33,430 bases of DNA from positions 1 through 33,430 of the IMG/VR virus record IMGVR_UViG_3300032087_002190. One strand, 5' to 3'. A program made the translations under genes and the position numbers. The stretch comes from a virus. The notes under the pieces were generated by a model. The model had not been told where the DNA came from. It did not search any database and saw only the letters and a program-made list of their open reading frames with translations. Below are positions 1-9,809 of the stretch, in pieces (within the stretch, counting starts at the first letter, position 1; every line of letters starts with the position of its first letter).

Positions 1-133
1 TAAACAGGTCAATGCTCTCTGCGCTGGATACAGGATGTGTAAGCGTTAGGCTTGTACCTGTAGCACCAGTTAGGTCTTGTTTAGCAGGGATTCTGCTAAA
101 GCCTTCTGTGTCTTGATTGCCTACATATCCCAT
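1..133 (-). CDS. Tail fibre/tail protein, N-terminal fragment cut by window edge
   Basis: An open frame starts at ATG 133-131 and runs off the left edge without a stop. The visible product begins MGYVGNQDTEGFSRIPAKQ and continues with a Thr/Leu-rich stretch. The opening resembles that of the 271-residue tail protein at 31125-31940 (MPYIGKSPVGGGFHKLDA, then a similar TLTLT-type strand), so it is probably a paralogous N-terminal virion-attachment module. It follows the 111-residue tail protein by 7 bases on the same strand. The C-terminal part is missing; the collar-type fragment at the other end of the window could belong to this gene or to another one. Confidence 0.6.
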   Translation of the reverse strand, partial: MGYVGNQDTEGFSRIPAKQDLTGATGTSLTLTHPVSSAESIDLF

Positions 134-140
134 GCTTCAC

Positions 141-476
141 CTATGAGCTAATGTCATCAACAGCAGATACCCAAACATCAACAGATGATGCTGTATCTGA
201 CTGAACATAAAGCCTGTCACCTGATTCAACGACAAACTTACCACCGCCATCTAAAACTTGAAGCGCACCACCAGCCGCAATAGGCGCATCTTTAATTAAA
301 TAAATATTATCAGTACCGTCATTAATGTAACAGCTAACAGTAATTGCGTTGCTTACAATGTTTGTAATGTGAATACCAACTAGGGTATCATAACTATCAA
401 AGTTAGCTCCATCTGGTATGTCTGCGGCAACAGTGCCTACAGCACTCAGTGTATATCTGCGAAAATTCTGTGCCAT
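141..476 (-). CDS. Small tail-associated beta-strand protein (hypothetical)
   Basis: A 111-residue protein that starts with MAQNFRRYTLSAVGT and has alternating hydrophobic strands, Gly/Asp turns and no membrane segment, as in small beta-sandwich tail or baseplate accessory proteins. A good ribosome-binding site (AGGAG, eight bases before the ATG) supports the start. It lies between the long tail fibre gene upstream and another tail-fibre-type gene downstream, all in one minus-strand series with spacings under 10 bases. That position suggests a tail or fibre accessory role. I do not recognise a named family, so the function is inferred from context only. Confidence 0.65.
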   Translation of the reverse strand: MAQNFRRYTLSAVGTVAADIPDGANFDSYDTLVGIHITNIVSNAITVSCYINDGTDNIYLIKDAPIAAGGALQVLDGGGKFVVESGDRLYVQSDTASSVDVWVSAVDDISS

Positions 477-485
477 TTTTTACTC

Positions 486-1760
486 CTATAAGGCCACGCT
501 CATTGCTATGGCAAAGCCAGGGGTTGCGCCAGCCTCAATAGCTGTCCAAGAACTTGTACCAGTATCATAAACATTTAACTTTGCATTACCTGAATCATAG
601 TATAATGCGCCATTGATTAATGCGTTACCGTCATTATCTAATGTTGGGGCTGAACTATGTGCGCCTAAATACCTATCATCAAAGTTATCAAACTGTACTG
701 CCGCTTGTTCTGCATAGTATCTAGCTGAATGAAATGTACCATCAACAGTATTGCTACCGCTTACATAACTAGCCCAATCTTTAGCAGAGTGTGAGCCAGC
801 AGAACCTCTGTTAATATCACCGATAGCATAAGTCTTGGCTGAATATTCCGTTCCATCAACCACTGTACTTGTGTTTGGTGTTGAGCCGCCACCGATAGCC
901 CACTCTTTAGCCGCACCAGCTCCAGACGTAGAAGTAACACCAGTTCCCCCAGTAGCCCATGATTTGGATGAATAGTTGCCAGTATTCGCACCATTCTCTT
1001 GAACCTGACCATTTACTTTAACAGCATAGTCTTTAGCTTCTTGAGCGTGTTCTTCTGCATTTTGTATATCTGTAATGTTTGCAACTACTGTTGCTATATT
1101 TGTTGTGTTACCAGCTACTGTTGTAATATTGGATGTAATGCCAGCCAGAGTTGTGACATCAGAAGCTATTGCGGCAAGGTCAGAGATAGCGTCTGTAGCT
1201 ACAGTGCCATCTTCAATGTCAGCCAAGGTTGCAATGTCTGTTGCTATAGCCGCAATAGTATTGACATTGCCTGTTTGTGGCCCAGCTACTACCGCACCTG
1301 TAACTGAATCAAATGCCAACACTGTGCCTTTGCGATTATTAACATCTGGCAATGTAAGCGAAACATTTGTATCAAAATCTGTTAGTTGAAGAGCGCGGTC
1401 AGATTTATCTTTCAAGTCACCTGCGATAGATATAAATTTATCTAACTCTTCATTAAGAGAAGTAATATCAAACGGACCTGATGATGGAAAATCTGTTGTA
1501 CGCTCCAATGCAATCGAGCGTGTAATAACAACTGTTGAACCACCTGATGCACCTGTTACAGAAATAGATACAGAACCTGTAGAACCAGAACCACCTGTTA
1601 CTGTATAGTCTGTTGTGAGTGTTTTAAGAACGCCATCAACATATACATTCAAGTCCGCATCTTCAAAAAACTCAAATGACACAGTAAAAGACGATTGCGT
1701 TGCACCAGCCGCAACCGCATAGGAAACTCTTGGGTCATTATCTGCAAGGTTAATAGTCAT
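486..1760 (-). CDS. Tail fibre protein with T7 gp17-like N-terminal attachment domain
   Basis: A 424-residue tail fibre. Residues 1 to about 135 look like the phage T7 tail-fibre N-terminal domain that docks the fibre onto the tail: FFEDADLNVYVDG, a DYTVTG strand, then VVITRSIALERTTDF and SLNEELDKFI. Next comes a region rich in short Thr/Ile/Ala repeats (TLAGITSNITTVAGNTTNI) that would form a trimeric coiled or beta shaft. A Gly/Ser/Ala part with repeated SAK-W-A motifs (about 250-345) follows, then a C-terminal part with a NGALYYDSGNAKLNVYD segment typical of fibre heads. It is the first gene after the internal virion protein, with a separate upstream palindrome/TTGTGCGT element, so it may have its own promoter. 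Confidence 0.88.
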   Translation of the reverse strand: MTINLADNDPRVSYAVAAGATQSSFTVSFEFFEDADLNVYVDGVLKTLTTDYTVTGGSGSTGSVSISVTGASGGSTVVITRSIALERTTDFPSSGPFDITSLNEELDKFISIAGDLKDKSDRALQLTDFDTNVSLTLPDVNNRKGTVLAFDSVTGAVVAGPQTGNVNTIAAIATDIATLADIEDGTVATDAISDLAAIASDVTTLAGITSNITTVAGNTTNIATVVANITDIQNAEEHAQEAKDYAVKVNGQVQENGANTGNYSSKSWATGGTGVTSTSGAGAAKEWAIGGGSTPNTSTVVDGTEYSAKTYAIGDINRGSAGSHSAKDWASYVSGSNTVDGTFHSARYYAEQAAVQFDNFDDRYLGAHSSAPTLDNDGNALINGALYYDSGNAKLNVYDTGTSSWTAIEAGATPGFAIAMSVAL

Positions 1761-1775
1761 TTTATCCCCTTATCA

Positions 1776-1802
1776 TGCACTAATGCAGTATGCCACGCAC
1801 AA
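1776..1802 (-). promoter_or_regulatory. Operator-like palindrome plus TTGTGCGT element before tail fibre gene
   Basis: Read on the minus strand, this gap holds TTGTGCGT (1802-1795), seven bases, then ACTGCA-TTAG-TGCA (palindromic core 1787-1776), followed by AAGGGG and the ATG of the tail fibre gene. The same two elements with the same seven-base gap occur before the holin gene at 30452-30478. The palindrome matches the set seen in the early control regions. It may be a regulated late promoter; no convincing -35/-10 pair can be assigned. Confidence 0.5.
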
Positions 1803-4800
1803 TTAGTAGCGGCTTATGGTATTGGTTAGTTCTTTCACATCATCACGAATTAGCGGCAAGCCAACAAATGGCAGATTGCGTCTGATTTCATTTGCGCCAT
1901 CACTTATATTGCCATCAATTAAATCTCTAGCGGCTCTATAAAAACCCACACCCAAATCAACAGGCGCACCAAAAGGTGTTATCAAACCATCTACCAATCT
2001 ATCTTCTCTATCTGGGCTTACAAACTTCGGTTCAATAAAAAAGTCCTCTGGTTTGTCTGCAAGATTACCAGCAACAGCCAAGCCCATATAACCTAAGTCA
2101 CCATAGATGCCTATTAAACCAGAGTGGTCAATTACACGCGCAATAATATCAGGGGATTCGCTTTCTCTATCCCACCAGCTTGCCATGCCTAAACCAGATT
2201 TGATTTCAAATGACAGATAAGATAGAGCAATTAAAGCTGTAGCTCCCTGTATTCTGTTCTGTCTTGCAGGGTCTAACATAGCGCCTAAGATTTTGTTGTT
2301 TGCACCAAACACAAAGTTCATAAAAGTAAACGGCAATGTCATTAAGCCGCTTTCTATGCGCACCATATTTACCCCGCCATACGATGCTTTCTTATCAATG
2401 GCAAACAGATTTGGATATATCTTGCGCATGCTAGCAAAAGCAGGGTTGTCTTTTACATAAGTAACACCATCCATAATCAATGGGCGGTCAAACGCCTGCC
2501 CCATAACAACAGAGTTATCAGAGTGTGCTGTAACCGCCGCTTGATATCTACGTTTTAACAGGCGTTCTTGTGGTGTTTTATTAGGCCAGTTGTCTGTGTT
2601 TGCTAAAAAAAAGTTACTGCCCTCTGCTTTTTCAAAAGGCATATCAGCAATATATTTTGCTAGCTCATCATCAATACCATAACGATTTAAATATTCTTGG
2701 TCATAACGAGATAGACGTTTACCATCTGCCATCTTTTTAGATAAACGATAAAATTTATCATTTGTTAAAAGACCATCTGCAAACTTAAATATAGTTGTAA
2801 TTGGACCAAGACCGTTAGCTGTATACATAAAGCGGTTGCCAACTTCTTGAACTTGCTCAAGCTTATTTGGCTGTACCCGCTTCATCGTATCGCCGAGTAA
2901 CTTTTGCTGTGCAAAGTTACGGATCATGTCTAGCGCCGCACCACCATTTTGCATTTCAGATAACAGCTTACCAACTGATCTGTCTGTAAGCCCTGCTACT
3001 GCGGCGCGATATACATCTCTATAACCATGCGCTAAAACAATTGTGCCTGCATCTGTAACAGCAGAAATACCAGCACCACCTAGATACGCCCAGCCAGCAT
3101 AGTTTTTTAAAAACTTAGATAGCTGGTTATCATATCTATCAGGAGAGCGTGAGAGTGCGCCCATTACGCGGTCATGTTCTCCTATAAAACCAACACGTAC
3201 TTCTGCAATTTCTTTAGCAGACATACGAGCCTTAACCATTTCGTCTGTTACTTCTTCTAAAATTTCATCGATATTCTTGCCATCAAATGCCCTTGCATGT
3301 TCAATGCGTCTGCCCATTTGTTGTGCGTAGGTGTGAAATACGTCAGGTGTTTTTACTAGAAACTCTTCTACCTGCCATTCTTCTAAATCTGTCTTGCGAT
3401 GTTTTAAATGCTTTGAGCTACCAGCTACACCTGTTGCTCTTGCATCTTCAAGCTCTTCTGCCGCTTCTTCAAGAATACGAGCAACAGTCATGTCTGCGCT
3501 TTCTTTAGGATTTGGCAAACCCTTTTTGGTATAATGGTCTACTAAAGTTTGGGTAAACTTTGCTCTTGCCGCTTCATCACCACTCAACAAAAGTTTGTTA
3601 TAATACATAGCAAACCTAAAAGATTTGCGGGTAGGTGTATCAAGAACACCTTGCAAATCATCAAGCTTGGTTCTTAAACCAGCCATTTCATTATCTAACG
3701 CATCACGCATCTTTGCTTGCTTTGATGTAGCGCCGCCTTTTGCTTTTATGGAATCTTCAAGGTCAGCAAGCTTTTGCGCTTTTTCATCTACAAGTTTTTG
3801 TAGTTTAGCCATGTCTTTTTTAATGCGCGCATCATCACGCAACACGCCAACATAACGTGCATCTTCATCAAACGCTTTGAAGAATGTATCAAACTCTTTG
3901 AACGCCTGCTTTTGTTCTTTAGTAGCACCATCAAGTGCTTTTCTGCTGATAGTTGGATTTGGATTATCCTGTTGCATATAACGCGTTACAGTATCTTCAA
4001 ACCAATCATTAAACTCACCAGTTCTAAAGGTCATCTCTTGTGTGTCTGCGCCAAGAAAACGAGCTTGCTTATGACCATCAACTTGCATTCTGTGCAGGTC
4101 AGCAAATTTTTTCATATACTCATGTGCAAGACCTTCATAGGTTTGCGCCATTTGAGCAACAGATTGCGGCGCTGTAGTATCACCAGCACCCTTTAAAGCA
4201 ACAGAAGAATTATAACTGTATCTCAGCATTTTTTCTTTAACGCTGGCAGGTATTTTAGGATTAGATAATGCGCGTTGAAAGTAAGAACCAAATGGATTGA
4301 AAACTTTAGTATCAAACTTTTCTTCATCACCAACAAGAACAGGCTTGCCATCATTGTCAGTTCTAAACAAAGGCGGCACATCTTCGCCGCGTGCTAATCG
4401 ATTTACTTTGTTGGCAGATGATTTAAAAAAAGGTGTTGTGTAAGTAGCTCCTTTGAGAGCGCCACCAAAGAACGCACTAAAGACTGTAGCGCTTGCAATA
4501 TTCTGCGTGCTTTCAAATGGGTCATCTGTTTGCGCAAATGGAGCGCGGCGTGCTTCTGATGCAACTCCATAAGCCGCACCTAATTTACCAAAGCTATATG
4601 CACTACGCGCTATATTACCACTCAAAGATACAACGTTAAGCGCAGGTACAAATGCAGTAAAGAATAATGGGTCAGCTACACCCCCAACCATCTGGCTAAA
4701 AAAACCTGCATTCGACATAGTTTGTTTACGCCGCCGTTCATTATCAACGCGCTGTTTGATAAAATCAAAATGCTCTTGGTCTTTAGCTCTTACAAACTCT

Positions 4801-5021
4801 TCATAATAAATTAGATACTCATCATCCATAGCATCCACAGGATCGAATGAAGCATCTCTATCGCGTGAACCAAACCTCATTTGCTCTTGCACAGATTCTA
4901 CTAGAGGCATGTTGTTGTAAGCTGAGGTAGCGGCAACGCCTTCCCAAAAACCAGTAGGCGCTTGCACGCGCATATCGTCTGGAACACTGATAAAGAAATC
5001 TCTTTGATTGACATCTATCAT
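1803..5021 (-). CDS. Large internal virion (ejection) protein, gp16-like by position
   Basis: A very large protein of 1072 residues from ATG 5021. A TTG six bases upstream is possible, but the AGAGG ribosome site is better spaced for the ATG. It is the third of three consecutive genes between tail tube B and the fibre, the place of the internal core/ejection proteins of T7-like phages, and is the largest, as gp16 is. Visible features: hydrophobic stretches near residues 110-150 and 640-670, and a long charged helical region (about 395-560, KMRDALDNEMAGLRTKLDD) likely to be coiled coil. I see no lytic transglycosylase signature, so peptidoglycan activity cannot be claimed. Function by synteny: forms the inner core and, after ejection, the DNA channel across the envelope. 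Confidence 0.75.
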   Translation of the reverse strand: MIDVNQRDFFISVPDDMRVQAPTGFWEGVAATSAYNNMPLVESVQEQMRFGSRDRDASFDPVDAMDDEYLIYYEEFVRAKDQEHFDFIKQRVDNERRRKQTMSNAGFFSQMVGGVADPLFFTAFVPALNVVSLSGNIARSAYSFGKLGAAYGVASEARRAPFAQTDDPFESTQNIASATVFSAFFGGALKGATYTTPFFKSSANKVNRLARGEDVPPLFRTDNDGKPVLVGDEEKFDTKVFNPFGSYFQRALSNPKIPASVKEKMLRYSYNSSVALKGAGDTTAPQSVAQMAQTYEGLAHEYMKKFADLHRMQVDGHKQARFLGADTQEMTFRTGEFNDWFEDTVTRYMQQDNPNPTISRKALDGATKEQKQAFKEFDTFFKAFDEDARYVGVLRDDARIKKDMAKLQKLVDEKAQKLADLEDSIKAKGGATSKQAKMRDALDNEMAGLRTKLDDLQGVLDTPTRKSFRFAMYYNKLLLSGDEAARAKFTQTLVDHYTKKGLPNPKESADMTVARILEEAAEELEDARATGVAGSSKHLKHRKTDLEEWQVEEFLVKTPDVFHTYAQQMGRRIEHARAFDGKNIDEILEEVTDEMVKARMSAKEIAEVRVGFIGEHDRVMGALSRSPDRYDNQLSKFLKNYAGWAYLGGAGISAVTDAGTIVLAHGYRDVYRAAVAGLTDRSVGKLLSEMQNGGAALDMIRNFAQQKLLGDTMKRVQPNKLEQVQEVGNRFMYTANGLGPITTIFKFADGLLTNDKFYRLSKKMADGKRLSRYDQEYLNRYGIDDELAKYIADMPFEKAEGSNFFLANTDNWPNKTPQERLLKRRYQAAVTAHSDNSVVMGQAFDRPLIMDGVTYVKDNPAFASMRKIYPNLFAIDKKASYGGVNMVRIESGLMTLPFTFMNFVFGANNKILGAMLDPARQNRIQGATALIALSYLSFEIKSGLGMASWWDRESESPDIIARVIDHSGLIGIYGDLGYMGLAVAGNLADKPEDFFIEPKFVSPDREDRLVDGLITPFGAPVDLGVGFYRAARDLIDGNISDGANEIRRNLPFVGLPLIRDDVKELTNTISRY

Positions 5022-5023
5022 TA

Positions 5024-7123
5024 TCAATAACCTCTAGCAGTTCTCGCAATATCATCTATTGTTTGCGGGTCGCCTTCATCGATTTTTCTGCCAAATTTTA
5101 ATCTACGCTGTTGTTCTTCACGCATCTTTTTGCGTAGCTGTTCTGTAGTTTGATTTTTTAATCTCATGCGTTGTTCAACAACAGCTTGACCACTGGCAAG
5201 CAAAGGCTCTGAGCCAGCCATTATTGGCATTTTATTTTCATCAACAATCATATAGACAGGGTTGACTGTGCCATGCCTTGGGTCTGGAATTAAAAACGCA
5301 TCCTTGCCAAGCGTATAATTACCAGCCATATCTAACAGCCCTTGTGTATGCGTTTTAAACACTGCCATGTCTGATGCCATTGGGAATGCTTTTTCTGGTG
5401 CAAAACGTGTACGCGCCTCACCCATAATAAAAGATGATTTGACAAACACTTTGTTAGAAGATTGTTTAAGGATTTCACCTGCCAATTCTTTGCCATGCAT
5501 AAGAACTAAATCTTCTGCATACTGCATATAATATGCGGCTTCTTCTGGTGAAGCATCGCTATCTAATTGGTCATTAACAAAGTCGGCTATCTTAATTTGC
5601 TTGTCACCATCCATGCCAAGTTTAGCATTTAAGATTTCTTTGCGTTGTGGATTACGTGCAAGCTCATTTCTAAGTTGAAAATATTCTTGGAAGCTAGCCT
5701 GTTTAACACTATTGCGATAAGCATCTAATGCTTCCATCTCAACAATAACATTATCTGACAAACCTCTAGTCACAGTATTTACACCGCTACCATCTTTGTT
5801 CAATCGCTTGGTAGTTTGTTGATATAAATCCATAGCAATTGGTAGCTGACCTGTATTGGCAAGCCGCTCAAGATTATCAGACGTAAACAGATTTTGTACA
5901 ACTTTTGGCAAATCACTATTAGTATGAAGAAGTAGATTTCTTATTGGTTTAGTCTCTGCATTGGCAGGGTTCATAATATTGCCAAGACTGTTCATAAAGC
6001 TCTCAACATCTTTTATGCCGTTTTTAGCAAAAAGATTATCCATATCATCTTGAGAAACTAAATACCCTTGAGACAACAATATCTGTGTTGCATCTGCTCT
6101 GCGACTATCTTTGGTAGCTTGCAATCTTTCTTGAAAGTTATTTTCTAATACAGAAATATCACCAGCAATAATGCGTCTATCTTCTGCATCAAATAATTCA
6201 GAAGAAATCATGCGCTCAGAAAAACCAGCATCAGTTAAATATTTTACAACTGACGGCTCAAGACCATCTACTGAACCTGTTCTAAAAGCTTGTTCTAATC
6301 CGTTTATAACATTAGCGGCTAGCTCTTCGCCCATTGCAGGGTCTTGAAACGCAGACAATGATGTAAGCTTTTTAACAACAGAGTTTGCTAAAGCACCGCC
6401 ATATTGACGTTTTAACGTTGTTCTTAAATTTGTAGCTTGAGTAACAGACATGCGATCCCCATGCACATCTATCAATTCATCAATTTCTCGCAATAGATTT
6501 TTATAGCTAGCATGCGCTACACTGCTATCTGATACTGGCGCACCATTGCTTATAAAAGCTTCAAGGTCATCTGAAGATTCTATAATTCTGTCATACATAT
6601 CTTTAAAATCTTGCGCATCTTCAGCATCAACTTTATCGGCATAAAGAGCGGCAGTGTTTTCACCAGCTATCTCAGCGCCAATATCAATCGCCATAGCTTT
6701 ATAACGTTCATCTGTTAGCTCTGCTGTTTTCTTTACATAAGCTGAATAAGCATTATCAAAACCATCAGGGTCTTTATCAAAATCTGCACGCAGTCTAATA
6801 GCTTCATTCTTCATGTCTTTAAAAAGAGCAGCACTATATTTTTTATCTATTAAGGACTGTGCTTCTTTTTCAGCAATTTTAGATAAGCCTTGCGGAAGAG
6901 AACGATATTCTATTCTGCCATCTGTGGTGCGAGTTTGAAAGTTTCTTGCGACATCAACACCTTTTTGTTTTTGAACTTCTACTTCTTGTTGAAAAGCTTG
7001 TTGCATCATACGTGTGCCAATTTGCTCAAGCTCTTGCCCTGCTCGAACACCAGCGGTTGATGGCTGTACAACACCTATTGGTTTGTTAAATACTGGCTGT
7101 GATTGTAATCTTTTGATTGCCAT
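5024..7123 (-). CDS. Internal virion protein, gp15-like by position
   Basis: A 699-residue, mostly helical, charged protein with no membrane segment, starting MAIKRLQSQPVFNKPIGVV. Its length and place, second of the three genes after tail tube B, fit T7 gp15, which stacks in the inner core and is ejected with DNA. The N-terminal 60 residues are Gln-rich (QQAFQQEVEVQKQKG) and predicted helical, and the C-terminal part is rich in Arg/Gln (TEQLRKKMREEQQRR). Its ATG overlaps the stop of the upstream gene, and its own TGA overlaps the start of the next gene, so translation is probably coupled through the whole core cassette. Confidence 0.72.
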   Translation of the reverse strand: MAIKRLQSQPVFNKPIGVVQPSTAGVRAGQELEQIGTRMMQQAFQQEVEVQKQKGVDVARNFQTRTTDGRIEYRSLPQGLSKIAEKEAQSLIDKKYSAALFKDMKNEAIRLRADFDKDPDGFDNAYSAYVKKTAELTDERYKAMAIDIGAEIAGENTAALYADKVDAEDAQDFKDMYDRIIESSDDLEAFISNGAPVSDSSVAHASYKNLLREIDELIDVHGDRMSVTQATNLRTTLKRQYGGALANSVVKKLTSLSAFQDPAMGEELAANVINGLEQAFRTGSVDGLEPSVVKYLTDAGFSERMISSELFDAEDRRIIAGDISVLENNFQERLQATKDSRRADATQILLSQGYLVSQDDMDNLFAKNGIKDVESFMNSLGNIMNPANAETKPIRNLLLHTNSDLPKVVQNLFTSDNLERLANTGQLPIAMDLYQQTTKRLNKDGSGVNTVTRGLSDNVIVEMEALDAYRNSVKQASFQEYFQLRNELARNPQRKEILNAKLGMDGDKQIKIADFVNDQLDSDASPEEAAYYMQYAEDLVLMHGKELAGEILKQSSNKVFVKSSFIMGEARTRFAPEKAFPMASDMAVFKTHTQGLLDMAGNYTLGKDAFLIPDPRHGTVNPVYMIVDENKMPIMAGSEPLLASGQAVVEQRMRLKNQTTEQLRKKMREEQQRRLKFGRKIDEGDPQTIDDIARTARGY

Positions 7124-7581
7124 TATATTTGTCCATACGCATCACTAAAGTTTATAGCTGTGCCAACAGATTTAAACAAAGCACTTCGCATTGCTTGATT
7201 ACCGCTTGCTCTTGCATCTGAAGCGGCATAACGCATTCTGCTTGTTGTCAACATAGATTGTGTTCTGGCTCTGCCATCAGACGTTGCAGACTTCTTTTTC
7301 TCTGCTTTAGTCAAAGCCGCAAGAGAGCGGTCATTAGAGCCGCGATTACTTTTTGCTCTTACAGCCTCATTCACATTCATTAAACTTGCTAATCTTGATT
7401 GTCTTTCATTATGCGCTTGTATCGCAGACAACTCCTCAAACTTTGCATTCTGTTCTTGTTGTGCGGCTATAGAACGTTGACGTTGTTGTTCTGCTTTACC
7501 AGCTTGCATAGAGCCGTATATAGACAAGCCTGCACCTGCTATCATTAATGCTGGATTACTCATCGCTAAAAAATTAAACAT
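7123..7581 (-). CDS. Internal virion core protein, gp14-like
   Basis: A 152-residue protein. Residues 1-30 contain a hydrophobic, Gly/Ala-rich segment (NPALMIAGAGLSIYGSMQAG) followed by a long Gln/Arg/Lys helix (QAGKAEQQRQRSIAAQQEQN) and a basic middle. This is the usual pattern of T7 gp14-type virion core proteins, which insert in the outer membrane at infection. It lies between tail tube B and the gp15-like gene, with one-base stop/start overlaps on both sides. Similar short N-glycine-zipper proteins are found in this position in many podoviruses, so the assignment is strong by synteny and moderate by sequence. Confidence 0.75.
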   Translation of the reverse strand: MFNFLAMSNPALMIAGAGLSIYGSMQAGKAEQQRQRSIAAQQEQNAKFEELSAIQAHNERQSRLASLMNVNEAVRAKSNRGSNDRSLAALTKAEKKKSATSDGRARTQSMLTTSRMRYAASDARASGNQAMRSALFKSVGTAINFSDAYGQI

Positions 7582-9809
7582 CAGAAAGCCACCTCTGCTA
7601 TCAAACCATTTATTTGTAAAGGCAATGGAGCGCTTTGCGATATTGTCACTCGCGGGTCTTTGCTATACCCAAGAGGACGAAATTCTTTTTTTCCAGTTAT
7701 CTTGTCAGGCGCATTGCCAATAGAAAAGTTTACATTACGAATAACCATATCTGTGCCATTGACAGATACGCTTAATGTCTCATTCAAATCCAAATCAACT
7801 AAAGATATTCGGCGTGGTCGCGCAGTTAAAAAACCTCCCTGCACTTGACCATCAATAGGTAGCGTTCTTAATTCTGGTACAAACTTATAACCAGCTTGAA
7901 CAGTAGAAGAATTCTTAACAGCGCTTACATCTAACTGCCCACCAGCTATTGTGAACTGACCTAAATATTCATTACCATCTGTTACATCTACAACAGCGCC
8001 ATTTGCAAAATGAGAGCTAACAGTAAACACGCCATTTGAACCAGTGAAGCTATCACTGAAGTCCATATCTAAGCCTGTTTCAAATCGTTCAAGAAATAAT
8101 TTATCTGAACCAGAGCCATCATCTCTGACAGAAACCACATACAAATCTTCTTCTACAGAACAAACAGAATGAAACTCACCCGCTGTATCCCAACGCATCC
8201 AGCCAGCACGCTTCTCATTTCTTATGCTGTAATAAACAGCAAGCTCACCATTATTCATCAAGAAGAAACCATACGCCCCTGGTCTATCCAATGAACCTTT
8301 TACGGTAGCAAGTTGTATAGGCGCAACTATAAGATGTGATGACAACAAAGATATCATGTTGCCTGTATATGCGCCTTCTGATTCTGCATAAATATATTCA
8401 CGAACTGCTGTGCCAGTAGATTGCACAAACATTGTTGCACCATCTAATGATTGCGGTCTTACAAAGCCAGTACCAAATGGTGTCTGCGCAGATATCTTTG
8501 CATTGGTTGGTGTTGTTGGTTGGTCTGAAAAAGCTGGAACATAAAACTCTGAGCGAGAAGCAAATACCTGCAAGTCACGATTAGAAACAAGGTGACGTAT
8601 TTGATTTGTTGCACCAATGTTTGCATCTAAATCTAATGCATCATTATCTTCTGCATCACCTAAATCAAAGTTAAAATATTCACCTGTCTTTGACCCCCAC
8701 AGCCCGTCTGGTTGCGATGGTGTGCCGCCGAACCACAATCTATCTTCATGGAAGGTTACAGCCGCAGGGAAGCCTCTGAGCGAGGAATAAGATTGCTCAA
8801 ACCATTCAGTAGTAGCCGCACTACTTTCAATGGTTGGAGAGCCACCACCAATAGCTTCTGATGTTGCAGAAGAGCCTGCTGTTACTTCATAAACATTTTT
8901 ATTTATAACGCGGGTTATAGTGCGTGCGCCATTTATATTAGCCGCTGAAATACCACCAACGCCACCTGCATCTGCAATTGTTACAGATGCACCTGATGAT
9001 AAACCATGCAACGCATGTGTAATTTCTATTTTGTTTGAACCATTCTTCGTCTGAATAGCATCAACATCTAATTGTGTTTTGAGCGTGCCTGTTATGTCTG
9101 CTGTTACTGATGTGCCACTTGTGAATGTTTTTATTTCTGCTTCAGCATCACCAATCAAAATCTTCACACCAACATGGTTGGCTGTAAAATAAGACGCACT
9201 TGAGGTGAGTGTCACACCAGCACCACTGGTTGCACTTGAAGATAGTGTTACACCATTGGGCTGAAAATTATAATAAGGCTGTAATGTTCTATTGCCATCA
9301 ATAGAAGTATCAAAAGAATAAAGTCTTACCTCAAAGGTGGTAAGTCCAGTTCTGACCAGAGTTCTGCACAAAAAAGAAGTGTGAGCGATAAACATAAAAT
9401 CGCCTCTTTGTGCATAAGTAAACTGATTAAGATTGGTGTTGGTAATAGGCAAAGCATTGCCATCCACATCAGCAGTAATTGTCTGAATGTGGGAAACCAC
9501 ATTTGTTGAGAGAACGATGCGGAAGATATCAAGTTGACCACTAGAGAAAGCAACAATGTATTTCTCGTCATCAGAAAAAACAAAAGGTTCAATACGTATT
9601 TGTTGTGTTAAACTACTGTTATAACTATGCGTAAAATTATAAAGACGTTTGGTAGCAGGGCGTTTTAGAACACCGCCTTCTGCGCGTATAAAAAAGTTTT
9701 TTACAGATTCACCAGCTTGTGTGTAGACAGGACTATCTACGCGAGAAGTAAGTGAAGGGTTTATTTCACCAAAAGCAAAGTTATTAAGCGGTACACGAAT
9801 ACGTGGCAT
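7581..9809 (-). CDS. Tail tubular protein B (nozzle), T7 gp12-like
   Basis: A 742-residue, beta-rich protein that begins MPRIRVPLNNFAFGEINPSL. The opening with a GE-N-PSL motif, SRVDSPVY and a VKNFFIRAEGGVLKRP segment is characteristic of podovirus tail nozzle proteins (T7 gp12 family). The rest has propeller-like blades with phrases such as FHEDRLWFGGTPSQPDGLWGS (about residues 350-370) and NRDLQVFASRSEFYV, as expected. It forms the distal tail tube through which DNA leaves the particle. It directly overlaps the tail tube A gene by one base and precedes the internal virion genes, the standard order in T7-like and BPP-1-like phages. Confidence 0.92.
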   Translation of the reverse strand: MPRIRVPLNNFAFGEINPSLTSRVDSPVYTQAGESVKNFFIRAEGGVLKRPATKRLYNFTHSYNSSLTQQIRIEPFVFSDDEKYIVAFSSGQLDIFRIVLSTNVVSHIQTITADVDGNALPITNTNLNQFTYAQRGDFMFIAHTSFLCRTLVRTGLTTFEVRLYSFDTSIDGNRTLQPYYNFQPNGVTLSSSATSGAGVTLTSSASYFTANHVGVKILIGDAEAEIKTFTSGTSVTADITGTLKTQLDVDAIQTKNGSNKIEITHALHGLSSGASVTIADAGGVGGISAANINGARTITRVINKNVYEVTAGSSATSEAIGGGSPTIESSAATTEWFEQSYSSLRGFPAAVTFHEDRLWFGGTPSQPDGLWGSKTGEYFNFDLGDAEDNDALDLDANIGATNQIRHLVSNRDLQVFASRSEFYVPAFSDQPTTPTNAKISAQTPFGTGFVRPQSLDGATMFVQSTGTAVREYIYAESEGAYTGNMISLLSSHLIVAPIQLATVKGSLDRPGAYGFFLMNNGELAVYYSIRNEKRAGWMRWDTAGEFHSVCSVEEDLYVVSVRDDGSGSDKLFLERFETGLDMDFSDSFTGSNGVFTVSSHFANGAVVDVTDGNEYLGQFTIAGGQLDVSAVKNSSTVQAGYKFVPELRTLPIDGQVQGGFLTARPRRISLVDLDLNETLSVSVNGTDMVIRNVNFSIGNAPDKITGKKEFRPLGYSKDPRVTISQSAPLPLQINGLIAEVAF

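Noticed and set aside
999-1389. Plus-strand frames rich in Cys/Ile/Val opposite the tail fibre gene
   Set aside because: They mirror the repetitive Thr/Ala codons of the fibre shaft, have no ribosome sites, and lie antisense to a clear gene.
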